The notes beneath the pieces are model-generated. The model searched no databases and was not told the DNA's origin. It saw only the letters and a program-made list of their open reading frames with translations. A stretch of 64,000 bases of DNA from Pomphorhynchus laevis (Eukaryota > Acanthocephala > Palaeacanthocephala > Echinorhynchida > Pomphorhynchidae). Positions 44,270 through 56,326 of the stretch are shown in pieces (within the stretch, counting starts at the first letter, position 1; each line of letters starts with the position of its first letter). Location of the stretch: NCBI GenBank assembly GCA_012934845.2, contig WNNJ02000778.1, positions 30,086-94,085 on the forward strand, read 5' to 3'. Made by a program: the position numbers and the translations under genes.

Positions 44270-46935
44270 AACAAAAAAGATAATCAGGGATAAAATATAT
44301 TCATGTCATCCATTTGTTCCAGGAACATCCGCAATCGCTTCTTGAATACAGTCAGCGTTTCAGAAGCAACAATATTCTCAGGAAGGCTATTCCACAAGTT
44401 AACCACACGCCTTGACAATCGTGTGATCGGCGGTAGTTTCCCTGTATGCTTTTTAAAAATAGTCATCGAATGATGTCTGCTTGATCGATTAACACGACAT
44501 GTTACAACACTTGAAGGGTATCCATCACATTTGTGAAGTAATTTCCACGTTGCAAACAAGTCGAGAGACAGTAGCCTTACCCTCATATTGAGCATTCCGA
44601 TCACTTTGAGTCGACAAGGATTAGGTATTTTTTAGTCTGGACATAGACGCGTGATACGACTAAGAACCCCATCGACGGCATTCAATTCGGTTCGGGTACA
44701 TGGAAAACATGATGGAGAACAATACTTAAGTATAGGTCGCACTAACGAATTAAACAACACCCTGAGCGAAGATGGAGTTATCCTTAAAAAGCAATTTTTG
44801 ATAGTGTGCATCATTTTTCTAGCTTTGCATAGCTGAACATCATAATGACGTCGTGTCTTTAAGGATGAATCAATCAGAATCCCAAGATCGTGGTGAAATG
44901 TGACTACCTCGAGTTCATTTGCACCTATTAGGTAGTTTAGTAACTTTTGCATCCACGACCTAATTTCATATTCTTGCACTTTCCCAAATTAAGGGATACT
45001 TCTGTACTACGACTCCATTTATATACTAAACCCAAGTCTCGCTGCAATGCCAAGCAGTCTTGCTCGGTCGAGATGATATTCTACAACTTCAAATCGTCCG
45101 CATATGCTAAGTGCGGTACTTTGAGCAATTTCAAGAGCTCATTAATAAACATGCAAAATAATAGTGACCAGAGAACTGTTCCTTGTGGTACTCCATGTAC
45201 AAAACTGCGTTGAGGTGACAAAACATTTCCTACTCTTACACAAAATTGTCGACCATTCCAGGAAGTGCTTGATCCGGCGGGTTAGGTAATAATTTACATT
45301 AATTGACTCTAGAATTTTTATCAACTCAGTTTGTGGAACGCGGTCAAATGCCTTGGATAAATCCAAATAGACGACATCCACAATGGCACCACTTGCAATT
45401 GCGTCAGCCCATTGTTCACGAGCACATAAAGTATTTATTAGGCATGAGCGTCCATTTCGAAAACCATGTTGCAAGTCACTCAAGTAGTTTCTTGAGTTTA
45501 ATATGCTAACTAACCTTCTGTGGACAATTCTCTCAAGTACCTTGCTTACAGTGGATGTTAAATTATAGGTCTAAATTCATCTATATCTTAAACGTTCTTT
45601 GTTTCGGAAGTGGTTTCAACGATCGCTGATTTCCAATCATTTGGAATAATTGACGAACTAAGAGCAACGTTAAATAACTTTGAAAGCGGATACGACAGTA
45701 TGCATTTTAAGAGATTAAAGACGTAAGCTGGGATATTGTCAGGGCCAGCTGCCACTGATTAAGATAACTTCGACAACTCTAATTCAACTTTCTCTGTCGA
45801 AACAACTATGTATGGACTCTGACAGATGGATGAGCCATTACAACTATCAACTCTAGAAACAATACTTTCACTCGAAGTGAGCGCAAACACATCAGCAAGC
45901 ACTTCAGCAACTTTCATTGGGTCGTCTGTAAATTCATTTCCGACACGAATGCGTCGAACACTAGATTTCGATACCTTTAATCGACTAACGTAACTCCAAA
46001 ATCGTTTGAGTGTGTGTTTTAGAGACATAGCAATATCATTCTCGTACACATATCTCTTCTGCGATTTTAAGCGATTGCATTGATTACGAATTCGTTTGTA
46101 TTCACTATTTAAATCTACACTCTTTTTACTACGACTCCACGCTTTATTTCTTAATCGAATGAGACGCTTTAGTTCACTATCGAACCACGACAGTTTATAA
46201 GACATTTTGCGCTTAGTAAATATATGTACGAGAACTTGAAATATCCCCTTTTTGATAGACTGCCAAATGCTCTCAACATCACGATCATTACCAACAAAAT
46301 GAATCTTTCTAGCATATTCAATTATCACATTTTCTGGAATCGCTTTCCATACACGATTCACAAATCTCTCTACATAGTGTGATCCACTCGACATAAGAGG
46401 AATCAGAAACTTGACTATCACATGATCGCCTTGAACTAATCGGAGGCTCTTTGTCCAGTGAGAAAATATCGGAAAGTTTAGAAAACAGCATATCAATCAT
46501 CGATGACAATCCTGCAGAAAAATGAGTATCAAAATTGACATGTTGAATAAGCAACATATCGTCATACAACAAATTTGACAATGACGCCGTAAATTTGTCA
46601 GCTGTGGCAACAGTAGGCACATCAGAATTGTACGCATGCATGTTGAAATCTCCAAAGATACAACATTTATGAGACTTGGATAAGTTTTTAAGGAAATCAA
46701 GAAGGGCGAACGATACTGCGCACGGATCACGATATACTATGCATAAAGTGATTAGTGCACTACCAGAATAAATAATGCTCAATTGTAGTGCCTCAGCGGA
46801 GCATGAATCATCAACGAATTTTACCGTCGAACTAACAGTCAGACTCACATGCACATAGAAGGCCACTAGACTACCGCGTCCACGTGCACGATCAGATCAA
46901 TAGAGAACGAATCCAGGAATGTGAACCACATCATC
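44270..46935 (-). mobile_element. CR1-like LINE, second copy, broken
   Basis: The minus strand can be read from an endonuclease (46866-46318: LITLCIVYRDPCA, CIFGDFNMHAYNSD, SSMIDMLFSK) through a linker (46496-45759: YKLSWFDSELKRLIRLRNKA, YEND), an RT start (QHGFRNGRSCLINTL) and motif A (VDVVYLDLSKAFDRVPQ) at 45483-45142. Thumb-like parts follow at 44979-44632, and the tail SRRVVNLWNSLPENIVASE at 44604-44284. Frame changes or stops separate these five pieces, and the YADD box lies in a broken stretch near 45100. It is the same lineage as, but clearly different from, the CR1-like copy at 18.25-20.6 kb, and is older. Confidence 0.82.
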
Positions 46936-47059
46936 AGATATGTCAGAGTGAAATAACATAAATATTTTTTAAGTGCATATTAGAACCCATTTTTAAACTT
47001 AATATTCATTCTTGCCTTGTGTTCAGAACATTTTAGGCAATCAAATCGAAGTTAGCTAA
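46936..47059. other. Spacer
   Basis: No feature recognised. Confidence 0.3.
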
Positions 47060-47550
47060 GATAGATTGCTTTGATGATGAGAGGAGATTTATAATAGAGG
47101 GAGTACCTCAGGATTTACCTCTGTTGCTTATTCTGTTTACTATACCTTTGTTGCCTATACTGTTTACTTTTACTACATTACATCAAGTTAAGGAGATGAA
47201 ATATGATAAAATGGACAGTTGTGTTTTCGCATATGGCATTTCCTTATGTTTAATAGATAGGCGAGAGATTTGATTAAACTTGAAGCTTATGTTACAACCT
47301 TCATTAAAATATTACAATCCGGAGCAAGACAGCTGGATTTAATGTTGAATCCATCAAAAATAAAATGTATCACCTTTAACATGAAAAAAATACACGACCT
47401 TTGTAATGACATATTGGGAAAAATAGATAAGTATATGAGAATACTTGGTAGTTATTTTACAAGCAAAATTGCCTATAAGAAATACCTGTCTTTAACCGAG
47501 AAATTTTTTCAAAAAGGATTCCGTTATTTTAAAAGAGCTTATAAGTAAGT
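47060..47550 (+). pseudogene. RT fragment of a family 2-like LINE
   Basis: The plus strand reads EGVPQDLPLLLILFT (a decayed PQGSPLSPILF), then CVFAYGISL (a decayed YADD box), then, in the frame 47270-47548, LDLMLNPSKIKCITFN and YMRILGSYFTSK. These correspond to RT motifs B, C and D and the region after D of family 2 (FGLSLNPTKS, VRILGSVF). The catalytic box is mutated and both ends are missing. Confidence 0.5.
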
Positions 47551-47759
47551 AAGGGTTTTATTAATAACTATATAACCGATAAAAGCTTAAGAAACAAAAA
47601 CATGCAAAAGACAACTTTAAATAGAAGCCGTTCACGACGAGTATTTTGGAATCTTCAACTTATATTCACGGCCTCAGGTCCAGAGGGATCTGAGCCCCTC
47701 GGCCGCACCAGCGCGCCGCCCTCTGACTGAACCATTCGGGGTCTCTCACACACCTAAGA

Positions 47760-48740
47760 GTCCAGTCAAGGCGGACTATGGTTGGTAATCTCGAGATGAG
47801 GAGCTTGAGAAACCTTAGTCTTTGTTCTGGGGGACGTCCTCGTGAGAAGAAGATTAATCCCGAGATAGCCCAAGTACCCCCAGAGGCGCACTTGGGTTAT
47901 CCCATTCAATGACATATGTTGGGCCCATTTCAGAGCCCACCTAGCTTTCTTCAGGATACGTTTAAGTCTATCCATGTCAGCTTTCGCCGACCAATTCACT
48001 GTAACGGTGAACCCCAGATATTTTACTCGACTCGTGAAGATGGGGAGTGGTTAATGCTGCAAAATGGAGGACAGTGCAGATAGTGCTAGTCTCTTAAGTT
48101 TCTTTTTGGTGGCAGGAACGCCATTAAAGACTACCACCTGCGATTTAGAGGAGTTTAAAACAAGATTGGATGGGGGCAACTGATCTTTTAATCTTAAAAA
48201 GAAACGGCTGATGTCCGATACTACATCTTTACACATGTGTTCAGAGAACATGGCTGCGGTATCATCAGCATATACCACTAAATTTTGATCACGTTTAAAA
48301 TTCTTGAATAGTACAATGGATGTCGCAAGATATAAGATAGGAGAAAGTGGGGATCCTTGAGGTACACCCGTAATAAGGTAGAACCGACGCGCATCAAGGT
48401 CATCTTCATAGTAAAACTGCTTGGTGTACAACAATATCTCCACCCTATTAACAATTCTCGCATGCAACCCGAGGGACCTGAGAGAGAAGATAACGAAGGG
48501 AATATAGATCCGGTCAAATGCAGCTGAAAAATCAAAAAAAAACAGCCACAGCAAGCTGAGGACCATTATACTGACAAAATTGATGCACTTTACCAATTGC
48601 TGAATGGACCGAGTGCCCTTTGACAAACCCATGAAAACTCGGTGGGATCAAATTACGCCTACATAAGTGAACGCGGATTCTACGCGCAAGCGCTTTCTCC
48701 TAAGAGAGGGAGTTTTAAATCGAGATGGACCGCAGATATT
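47760..48740 (-). pseudogene. RT part of the minus-strand family 1 LINE
   Basis: The best frame (48632-48051) reads MGLSKGTRSIQQLV (the FVKGRSVHSA region, altered), LFFFDFSAAFDRIYIPF (motif A), TGVPQGSPLSPILYL (B), VVYADDTAAMFS (C), and NLVLNSSKSQVVVFNG. A second frame (47999-47766) gives MNWSAKADMDRLKRILKKAR and TSPRTK in place of RPPEQR. A stop near 48051 and a frame change near 47850 break it. RT catalytic residues survive. Confidence 0.8.
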
Positions 48741-48860
48741 TTGGACAAGTGATTAATCTCTTTTTAATCTCTTATTAATCTCTTCCACGAAGCTAGTCGG
48801 TTTTGCTGTCACACTCATGTGTCTCTTTTGGTACGCCTTAAAGATTTTACACTTTTTTAA

Positions 48861-49492
48861 CTATGCGGGGTGTTCACCACCGCAGTTTGCGCAAAATGGC
48901 TTACTTTCGCACTTCTCAGGATGTATAGCAGTTGTACCACACACGCCGCACTTATGTGGTAAAGAACATCCAGTGGACCAATGCCCCCACTGATGACAAT
49001 TGTTGCAGTGAGGGTACGTTAGTGAGTCGGTTTCGATTATTGAAAATCTCAAATTATACCCCATAAAAGGATTGCATGTCGAAATCGATAGTTTTAGAGC
49101 TTCATCAACCGGGGCATTGCAGAACGCCACGGGAATTGGGAAGCCTTTAATCCCTTTTATAAAGTGCACGTTAGAGATTTTGTAATCAGTTTCTAGGGCT
49201 GATATATCTTCTTCTGAAATGAATGTGGGCATATTATTTATCTTTATTGTTGCCAGGATTGGTTTGGAAGCAATTATACCTTGTTCCGAATGCTCTTTTT
49301 TAAAGTAGTCGACGTACGACATTGCCAGATCAGGAGTGCAGAATGAGATTTTAATCTCAGATTCATAATATTTAATCGCATTGAACAATATCCTTTTTTA
49401 AATCGATCGGCAAAGCCTCTTATAAAAACATTGAACATGTTCTGCCTTTCCAGAGGCACCAAAAGTCTGATAATCACCAGGTTGGATAATTT
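48861..49492 (-). pseudogene. LINE ORF1 protein with zinc knuckles (frameshifted)
   Basis: The frame 49388-48861 encodes a nucleic-acid-binding ORF1: a fold with MPTFISEEDISALE and NPFMGYNLRFSIIE, then three Cys/His motifs, CNNCHQWGHWSTGC (C-x2-C-x4-H-x4-C), CGVCGTTAIHPEKC and CANCGGEH. The first residues lie in another frame (49477-49274, RQNMFNVFIRGFAD), so one frameshift occurred near 49385. It is clearly homologous to the ORF1 at 62354-63475, where the same parts occur in one frame. The C-terminus is cut after GGEHPA by the internal deletion. ORF1 proteins package LINE RNA. Confidence 0.8.
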
Positions 49493-49590
49493 TGGTACCG
49501 GGGGAGTTCACCCTCCGGAATATATTCAAGAGAAGCTAAATCTCCACTTACCTCGGTTTATCCGATAAAACGTTTTATCCGATACGGAGA

Positions 49591-52067
49591 CGCGGTCTAT
49601 CCGTAACCCCCAGGACATTACTCGATTTATCCCAAAGCATATCTGTTCCCACTATACTCCGTACATAACCCCACCTCACTCCTCTTCATCTCAAGGACTC
49701 TTGACCTTAGTTAAGTGCTCCTTAAGGTCCTCCCTCCTATTAAACTACTCATGTCCAGCCCTTTCTTGTTTAGTAGTTTCACTCAGTAAGAACGGTAAAC
49801 GCATAAGTCTAGCCAATGTCTACATCCGGCCAGGGGAAATTCACAAGAACCGTGACCTCCTGGATAGTATTATTGACAGCGGTTATGACATGATACTTGG
49901 GGATTTCAACGACAGAACTGGTCGTTGGATCAATGCAGCACTTCGCAGAGCTAGGAACGGTTATCTTATTCACAAACCCCCGTCACCTACCTTTCATTGC
50001 ACATCAACAAATTCTATCCTCGACATTTTACTGCTTCACTCGAGGTGGTTGTTAAAACCCTTCTGCACGGAGCAGTCGCGCCAGCAATTGTCCACCTCTC
50101 ATGACCTAATTCGTTGGAGAATTGAGGAAGATATGTTGCTTCGAAGGAGGTTTCACTTTGATCCGATCAGAGTGGCCCTCTTTCAAGCGGCTATCCAACT
50201 CTTTCCCAGAATAGGAAATGAGAGTTTGACCGAATTTAATACCTACCTCTTTTCGCAAGCTACCGCGATTCTATCGACTACCTATAAAGGTCGTATATAC
50301 AATCCCACTCCGACGAAACTCAAGGTCCTAGCGAAATTGCTTAACCTCCCTAATCTCTCTGTTTCCGCCAGACAGGCTCTCTCGAATGAATACTGGAGCA
50401 CTAGATATAGGGTCTAGCTGAGTAGGGATAGGACGAGTATTGCTCGCCTTAATCCTTCTCAGTCTTCCTTTTGGAAGATTTTCAAGAAGGAGAAGTTTGT
50501 TTGCTGGAAGGATAGAGCATTGGGTTGGATAGGGAATGTAGGCCTTGATAAAGTTTTGGAGGAGTCACTAGCCCTACACAACTATGGAGCCACTCAATCA
50601 CCTCAACCAATCCCGCCTTGGTGTAACTTCAGGAGTAGGGATCTATCTGTTACGGATATCCTTAACTCCTGGGGTCCACTCCCGGGCATCTCCAAATCCG
50701 TCGTTCCACTTTCTTCTCGGGTCTGTCAGCTTTTGACAGCTGATCAGAGAAGAGAGGTGGCCGTCACAATGCTTTTAGCCTCCCCATCCGATGTAGCAGG
50801 CATCAATATTAGTAAGCGTGTTTTTATTCCTAAGAAAAAATCCTGCTCATGCCCTAAAGATCTGCGACCCATTTCGATTCAAAATGCCCTCGTGTCGATT
50901 TACGAAAAAGCGCTTGCGCGTAAAATCCGCGACCATTTAAGTAGGCGTAATTTGATCCCTCCAGGTTTTCATGGGTTCGTCAAAGGTCGCTCGGTCCATT
51001 CAGCAGTTGGTGAGGTGGAGCAGTTTTGTCGGGATAATAGCCATCGTCTAGTTGTGGCTGTTTTCCTTGACTTTTCTGCTGCATTTGACCGCATCTCCAT
51101 TCCTTTTGTGATCTCTTCTCTCAGGTCCCTCGGGTTGCCTGCGAGAATTGTGAACAGAGTGGAGATCCTGCTGTATACCAAGCGATTTTACTATGAAGAC
51201 GACCCTGATGCGCGTCAGTTCTACCCTATTACGGGTGTACCTCAAGGATCCCCACTTTCTCCTATCTTATATCTTGCTGCCTCTATTAACCTATTCAAAA
51301 TATTTAAACGCGAACAACGTCTTGTGGTGTACGCTGATGACACCACAGCCCTGTTCACTGGACACAGGTGTAAAGACGTAGTCTCTGACATCAGCCGTTT
51401 CTTTTTAAGATTAAAAGACCAGTTACCCATATCCAATCTTATTTTAAACTCAGCTAAATCGCAAGTGGTCGTCTTTCATGGCACCCCTGCTACAAAGCAA
51501 AAACTTAAGAGATTAGCACTCTCTGCGCTCTCCTCCATATTTGCCTCTGAACCACTTCCCACCTTCACAAGTCGAGTAAAATACCTGGGGTTCACCGTTA
51601 CGGTGAACTGGTCGGCGAAAGCTGACCTGGATAGACTCAAACGTATCCTGAAGAAAGCTAGGTGGGCCCTGAAACGGGCTCAGCATCTGTCATTGAAAGG
51701 GAAAACCCAGGTGCGCCTTTGGGGTACTTGGGCTATCTCGGGATTAGTCTTCTTCTCGAGAGGACGTCCTCCAGAGCAAAGGCTAAGGTTTCTTAAGCTC
51801 CTCGTCTCTCGTTTACCAAGCATAGTCCGCGCCGATTGGATTCTTCGGGGGTGAAAGACCCCGGGTGGTTCAGTCGGAAGGCGGCGTGTTGGATCGGTTG
51901 GGGGGCTCAGATCCCCCTGGACCTGAGGCCATGAAAGAGAAAGGGAAGATGAAAAAATCGAAGTGGAAATTCTGTCATTTTTTATCTGAGTTTGTTATGA
52001 CCTACTTTTTTGGTGTATATATTTTTTCTTTATGCTGTATTTTGGTGTATTTAATAAAGCCTTTATT
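49591..52067 (+). mobile_element. Family 1 LINE, best copy, 5'-truncated
   Basis: It starts at GGAGACGCGGTCTATCCG, the same point where the copy at 15.66 kb begins, and ends with TTTAATAAAGCCTTTATTTC next to LTR element B. It encodes the endonuclease without its first motifs, a full RT and a 3' UTR with the shared GGCGG block and a CAGATCCCCCTGGACCTGAGG hairpin-like segment (about 51909-51929). It stands head to head with the minus-strand copy, about 100 bases apart. Confidence 0.88.
49701..51854 (+). pseudogene. Family 1 LINE ORF2: endonuclease and RT with one stop
   Basis: One frame runs for 717 codons with a single in-frame TAG at about 50415; the copy at 15.66 kb has CAG there. It has no natural start. 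The endonuclease part keeps YIRPGEIHKN, ILGDFNDRTGR (residues 65-75 of this frame) and TSHDLI, but lacks the N-terminal WN and QE motifs. The RT part, counted from the Met at 50520, has DLRPISIQNAL (113-123), HGFVKGRSVHSA (151-162), FLDFSAAFDRI (182-192), TGVPQGSPLSPIL (238-250) and VVYADDTTALF (269-279), then VKYLGFTVTV and RGRPPEQRLRFLKLL. All RT catalytic residues are intact. It is the least damaged copy of its family here. Confidence 0.87.
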
Positions 52068-52172
52068 TCTTTATAGTATTATTAACTTTGCTTATTCGAA
52101 TGCTGACACAGTTATTACATGTTTTTAGATCTACTCAATAAAGCCTTCTGTCGGCCTTTCGATTCGACATCA
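52068..52172 (+). repeat. Left LTR of element B (start missing)
   Basis: From about 52074 (AGTATTATTAACTTTGC) to GACATCA at 52172 it matches the LTRs at 55708-55816 and 56219-56326. The TGTACTATTT start seen in those is not intact here because of the junction with the LINE tail. Confidence 0.8.
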
Positions 52173-52187
52173 ATTTATTGAGTAGAT
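52129..52187 (+). promoter_or_regulatory. Candidate self-priming site of element B
   Basis: ATCTACTCAATAAA inside the LTR (52129-52142) is the perfect reverse complement of 52174-52187, just after the LTR end. The position and the length of 14 are the same as in element A, although the bases differ. The same pair is found again at 55773-55786 and 55818-55831 in the second unit. Confidence 0.65.
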
Positions 52188-55100
52188 TTGGATAGATGGA
52201 TAAACTATTAAAGCCCGAAACACTCAATATCGATCCAGATGTCTCAAAAAGTTCTGATGAAAGGAAACACTGGAAAAGCCGTTTTATGTCGTTTCTATCG
52301 TTCGCCACAGACCTTACCGAGAAACAGAAACTGCCAATCTTGATAAATATGATTAGCGGTTCTCACTATGCGCGAATCGATCATTGTCAACCGTTTGTCC
52401 AAGCATTCGAACATCTTGAATCCATCTTCATAAAACCCAAAAATATTGTCTATAATTGACATTTGCTTTCGACTAGCAGACAGCTAAATGAATAAACAGT
52501 TGATCAGTACTTCAAACATTTACACGACCTTGTTAAAGACTGCGATTTTACTGCCATACCAGCTGAAGAAGACCTCAAAGAATGTCATAGATTCATTCAT
52601 ACGAGGACTTAAATCAACCCCCATTCGTCAAAGGCTACTTGAGAATTGTACGCTGACAATAGAACAAGCATTTAATACGTCACGTAGTTTAGAACAGGCA
52701 GAAATGCAGGCATCGCGTTATACTCAGCAGTATAGTGCGGAAAATTATATTACTGTTTCTACATGCAAAACAAATTCGGATAACGAAGAAGCTAACGACG
52801 TTAAGACTTCGTCACTCACTTCTGTTCAATGAAAGTGCTATTTCTGTGACGATCAATGTCATCCTAGGACTCAATGATTCGCACGAACAAGTATTTCTGT
52901 GACGACGCTTTCAATGTCATCCTAGGAAACTTACTAACATATTTTGCAATAGCGTGAAATTTTCGCTAAAGGACTCAATGACACGGGTAGCGTTGGTGAA
53001 TTTATATCGCTCGAAGCTGTAAAACGTTGTAAACTACGCGCGAAACCTTGTAACGAAACGGTTCATCTGGCGTCCGAAGATCATAGGTGCCACATCACTC
53101 GAATGTGCACAACAACGATACATTGCAATGATCGAACCTTTGAGAACGTTAATCTACTAATGTTAGACTCGTTGTACACTGACGATATCCTCGGACATTC
53201 GTTTCTTTCACGTTTTAGTGACCTGAATATACATTTGGGCAGTAATAATCATATTTGCATACAAACGACTACACTGAATTCGCCTAATTGCCCACCGGAG
53301 ATTATTCCACTCACAATCACCCGAGTGCCAACCTATATTCAAACAAAATCCAGACGTTACACACCTTTACAAGACTCGTTCATCAAAACAGAGATTATCA
53401 GATTATTACGTGATGGAAATATTGAACGTAGTTACTCACCATGGCGTTCTCAAGTTCTCATAGTTACGAATCGATGTAGTAAGCGGCGTATGGTTGTTGA
53501 TTACTCACGTACCATTAATAAATACACATTACTGGATGGATATCCGTTGCCTATAACTGACAACTTAATTGATAAAATATCTCAGTACAGAGATTTTAGC
53601 TCGTGCGATCTAAAATCGGCTTATAATCAAATACCTTTACGACAACAAGATATGGAATATACCGCGTTCGAAGCTGTCGATTCACTTTACCACTATAAAA
53701 GAATGCCATTTGGCCTCACTAACAAAGTGGCCGCTTTTTAACGAATTATGAATACTTTAATCGAGAAAGAAAATCACCAACGTATCTTCGCATATCTTGA
53801 TGACGTTGTTATTGCAGGAGTTACTAAAGAAGATCACGATATAAATTACGAAAAATTTATGAAAATGGTCAAGAAGTACGGTCTCACTCTTAATCCGGAT
53901 AAAACCACACATGGATTGAACTCGATAAAGATTCTTAGTTACCTCATAAGCGATGGCAAAATTATACCTGATCCCGAGAGAATGAAACCTTTATTGCGAA
54001 TGAAAGCGCCGGATGACAAGACAAGTTTGTATAGAATAAAAGGTATGCTTACATATTACTCACATTGGATTCCCAAATGTTCCGATCGGATTTGGCCGTT
54101 GCTAATACATCATATTTTCCTCGGTCATATGACGCTTTAAATTCCTGTAATGATCTGAAGCGTGCGCTGGCTGGAGCAAGTAAAGTTGCTATATCGGAAA
54201 GTTCAAAGTTTGTTGTTGAAACGGACGCTTCTCGATTTGTTTTGTCCGGCACATTGAGTCAAGATAGTCGCCCCCGTGCGTTCTACTCGCGCTTTTTATC
54301 AAAGCATGAAAATCATCACTCGTCGGTTGAGCTGGAAGCCCTTGCGATAATCAAAATTTGAGACAATGGATGCATTATCTCGTTGGTAAACATTTTCAAA
54401 TCATAACGGATCATAGGTCGATTTCGTATATATTATCAAGCAATATCAAGAGTACCATCAAAAACGACAAGCTTTCACGATGGAGATTAGAATTAGCTGA
54501 ATTCCATTTCGACATATCTTTCAGGCCAGGCTGTGGAAACGTAGCTACTTCATTCTCTCGTATTATGTACCATTCTATTCATAGTCGAACAACTGAACTT
54601 CAAAAATTGCACAGTTTATTGTGTCATCCTGGAGAAACACGATTTTGGCATTACGTGCGGTCCTACAATCTCCCCTTGTTAATCAACGAAATCCGGGATA
54701 TTACCTCAAAGTGTAAGGTTTGTTCGAAAATTAAACCTCGTTTCTGGAAATCACAAAATTCCACATTAATTAAATCGACTCAACCAATGGAACGTATTTC
54801 GGTTGATTTTAAAGGTCCCTTTCCCGTGTCTTCCACCTACCGATATATGCTAACAGCTGTAGACGAATATAGTCGTTTCCCGCGGGCGTGGCCATGTAAA
54901 GATACTAGCGCAATAACTGCTATCGAGTGTTTGCGTGGACTATTTCATCTATTTGGTGCCCCCGCAAGTATACATTCGGACAGAGCCTTCATTTTTTGTC
55001 CCGTGACGTACGCAGCTTCCTCAACCGAAACAATGCGATTTCTTCTTATACATCTCCTTACAATCCTTGCGACAAAGGTCAATGTGAAAAATTCAATAAA

Positions 55101-55707
55101 ACTATTTGGAAATCGGTACAGCTCGCTATGCTCGAACACCACATAGAAATAGATGAGTGGCACTCGGTATTGCTATTTGTATTGAATTCGATCAGCAGTC
55201 TCCTTTGCACTGCTACAAATGTAACGCCTCATGAGATACCATTTGGATTCCGAAGAATATCTGGCTACGGAATCACATTACCCGATTGGTTGTGCGAGCA
55301 AGGTCGTGTATTGTTGAAGGACTTCAGACGAGACTCAAAATATGATAGCCGTGTTGAGGAAGTTGAGCTGATTGACGCAAATCCCAAATATGCAACAGTA
55401 ACTTTTGACAATGGGAAACAACTCGAGTATCGACGAAACATCTTGCCCCTTGCCCCAAATCAAATGAGTCAGATATTGAGGAAATGAACACGAGGCGCGA
55501 GTCTACTACTAATATAAACGAGAGTTCAGAAGAAGCTATATCTGGGGAACACAGTGATGACGATACGTTACAAAATATGGAATCGACTACAGGTTTTTTC
55601 CTGATGTTATACAACACTGCAAATCAGAAAATCCATCGACTCGATACCCTACACGCAACCGACGTCCTCCGCTCCATATGAAAGATTTTTATCAGTGGGA
55701 ATATTGA

Positions 55708-55816
55708 TGTACTATTTAGTATTATTAACTTTGCTTATTCGAATGCTGACACAGTTATTGCATGATTTTCATATCTACTCAATAAAGCATTCTGTTGGCC
55801 TTTCGATTCGACATCA
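55708..55816 (+). repeat. Middle LTR of element B array
   Basis: TGTACTATTTAG...GACATCA, 109 bases. It ends the first unit and begins the second. It differs from the left and right LTRs at several positions. Confidence 0.88.
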
Positions 55817-56218
55817 ATTTATTGAGTAGATTTGGATAGATGGATAAACTACTAAAGCCCGAAACACTCAATATCGATCCAGATGTCTCAAAAAGTTCTG
55901 ATGAAAGGAAACACGGAAAAGCCGTTTTATGTCGAATATACGGGCTGCTACAATAATTAAGAACATCCCTTCGAAAACTAGCTACGGGCAGTGCAACCAT
56001 ATCGCAATGAAGACCGTTTCAAGCTCGTAATGCTTTGTAAGATAATCGAGAGGATGTGCTACTTTGCCCATGTTTACAATTTACCAGATGAAACGATTGT
56101 CCCCTGTGGCACCGTCTTCTATTTGTTACCACATATTGTTGTGGATACCCGTGAATATCCTTCACCATAAAGTACATGGCTAACATATATAGATACATTA
56201 ACCTGCAACGGACACTGG
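55817..56218 (+). mobile_element. Second unit of element B, mostly deleted
   Basis: Starting with the priming site and the first codons of gag, this piece repeats the start of element B for about 110 bases and then diverges. About 400 bases separate the middle and right LTRs, so nearly the whole interior is gone. It is a fossil remnant. Confidence 0.8.
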
Positions 56219-56326
56219 TGTACTATTTAGTATTATTAACTTTGCTTACTCGAAGGCTGACACATTTATTACATGTTTTTAGATCTACTCAATAAAGCCT
56301 TCTGTCAGCCTTTCGATTCTACATCA
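56219..56326 (+). repeat. Right LTR of element B array
   Basis: TGTACTATTTAG...TACATCA, 108 bases. It is followed by ATACGTACATG and not by a priming site, as expected of a right-hand LTR. Confidence 0.88.

Larger units (their letters stand above)
47556..49492 (-). mobile_element. Family 1 LINE on the minus strand, internally deleted
   Basis: Reading the minus strand, an ORF1 part (49492-48861) is followed, after a junction near 48760-48850, by the RT part of ORF2 (about 48740-47760). The 3' UTR follows with the GGCGGCGCGCTGGTGCGGC block (near 47716) and a TTAATAAAACCC-type tail at 47556. The end of ORF1, the endonuclease and the first part of RT are missing. This copy is valuable because it joins the zinc-knuckle ORF1 to family 1 RT on one strand. 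Confidence 0.75.
52068..55816 (+). mobile_element. LTR element B, gypsy-like, broken
   Basis: This is a gypsy-like LTR element of the same group as element A, with short LTRs of about 108 bases. In order it has the priming site, gag (start MDKLLKPETLNIDPD), RT (RRMVVDYSRTIN, DLKSAYNQIPL, MPFGLTN, AYLDDVVIAG), RNase H (VVETDASRF, ITDHRSISY) and integrase (HPGETRFWHYVR, CKVCSKIKPR, VDFKGPFP, CTATNVTPHE). The protein order and many residues match element A. It is broken by roughly half a dozen changes and is older than A. The left LTR lacks its first bases, where the family 1 LINE 3' end abuts it. The right LTR is shared with a second, mostly deleted unit. Confidence 0.85.
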
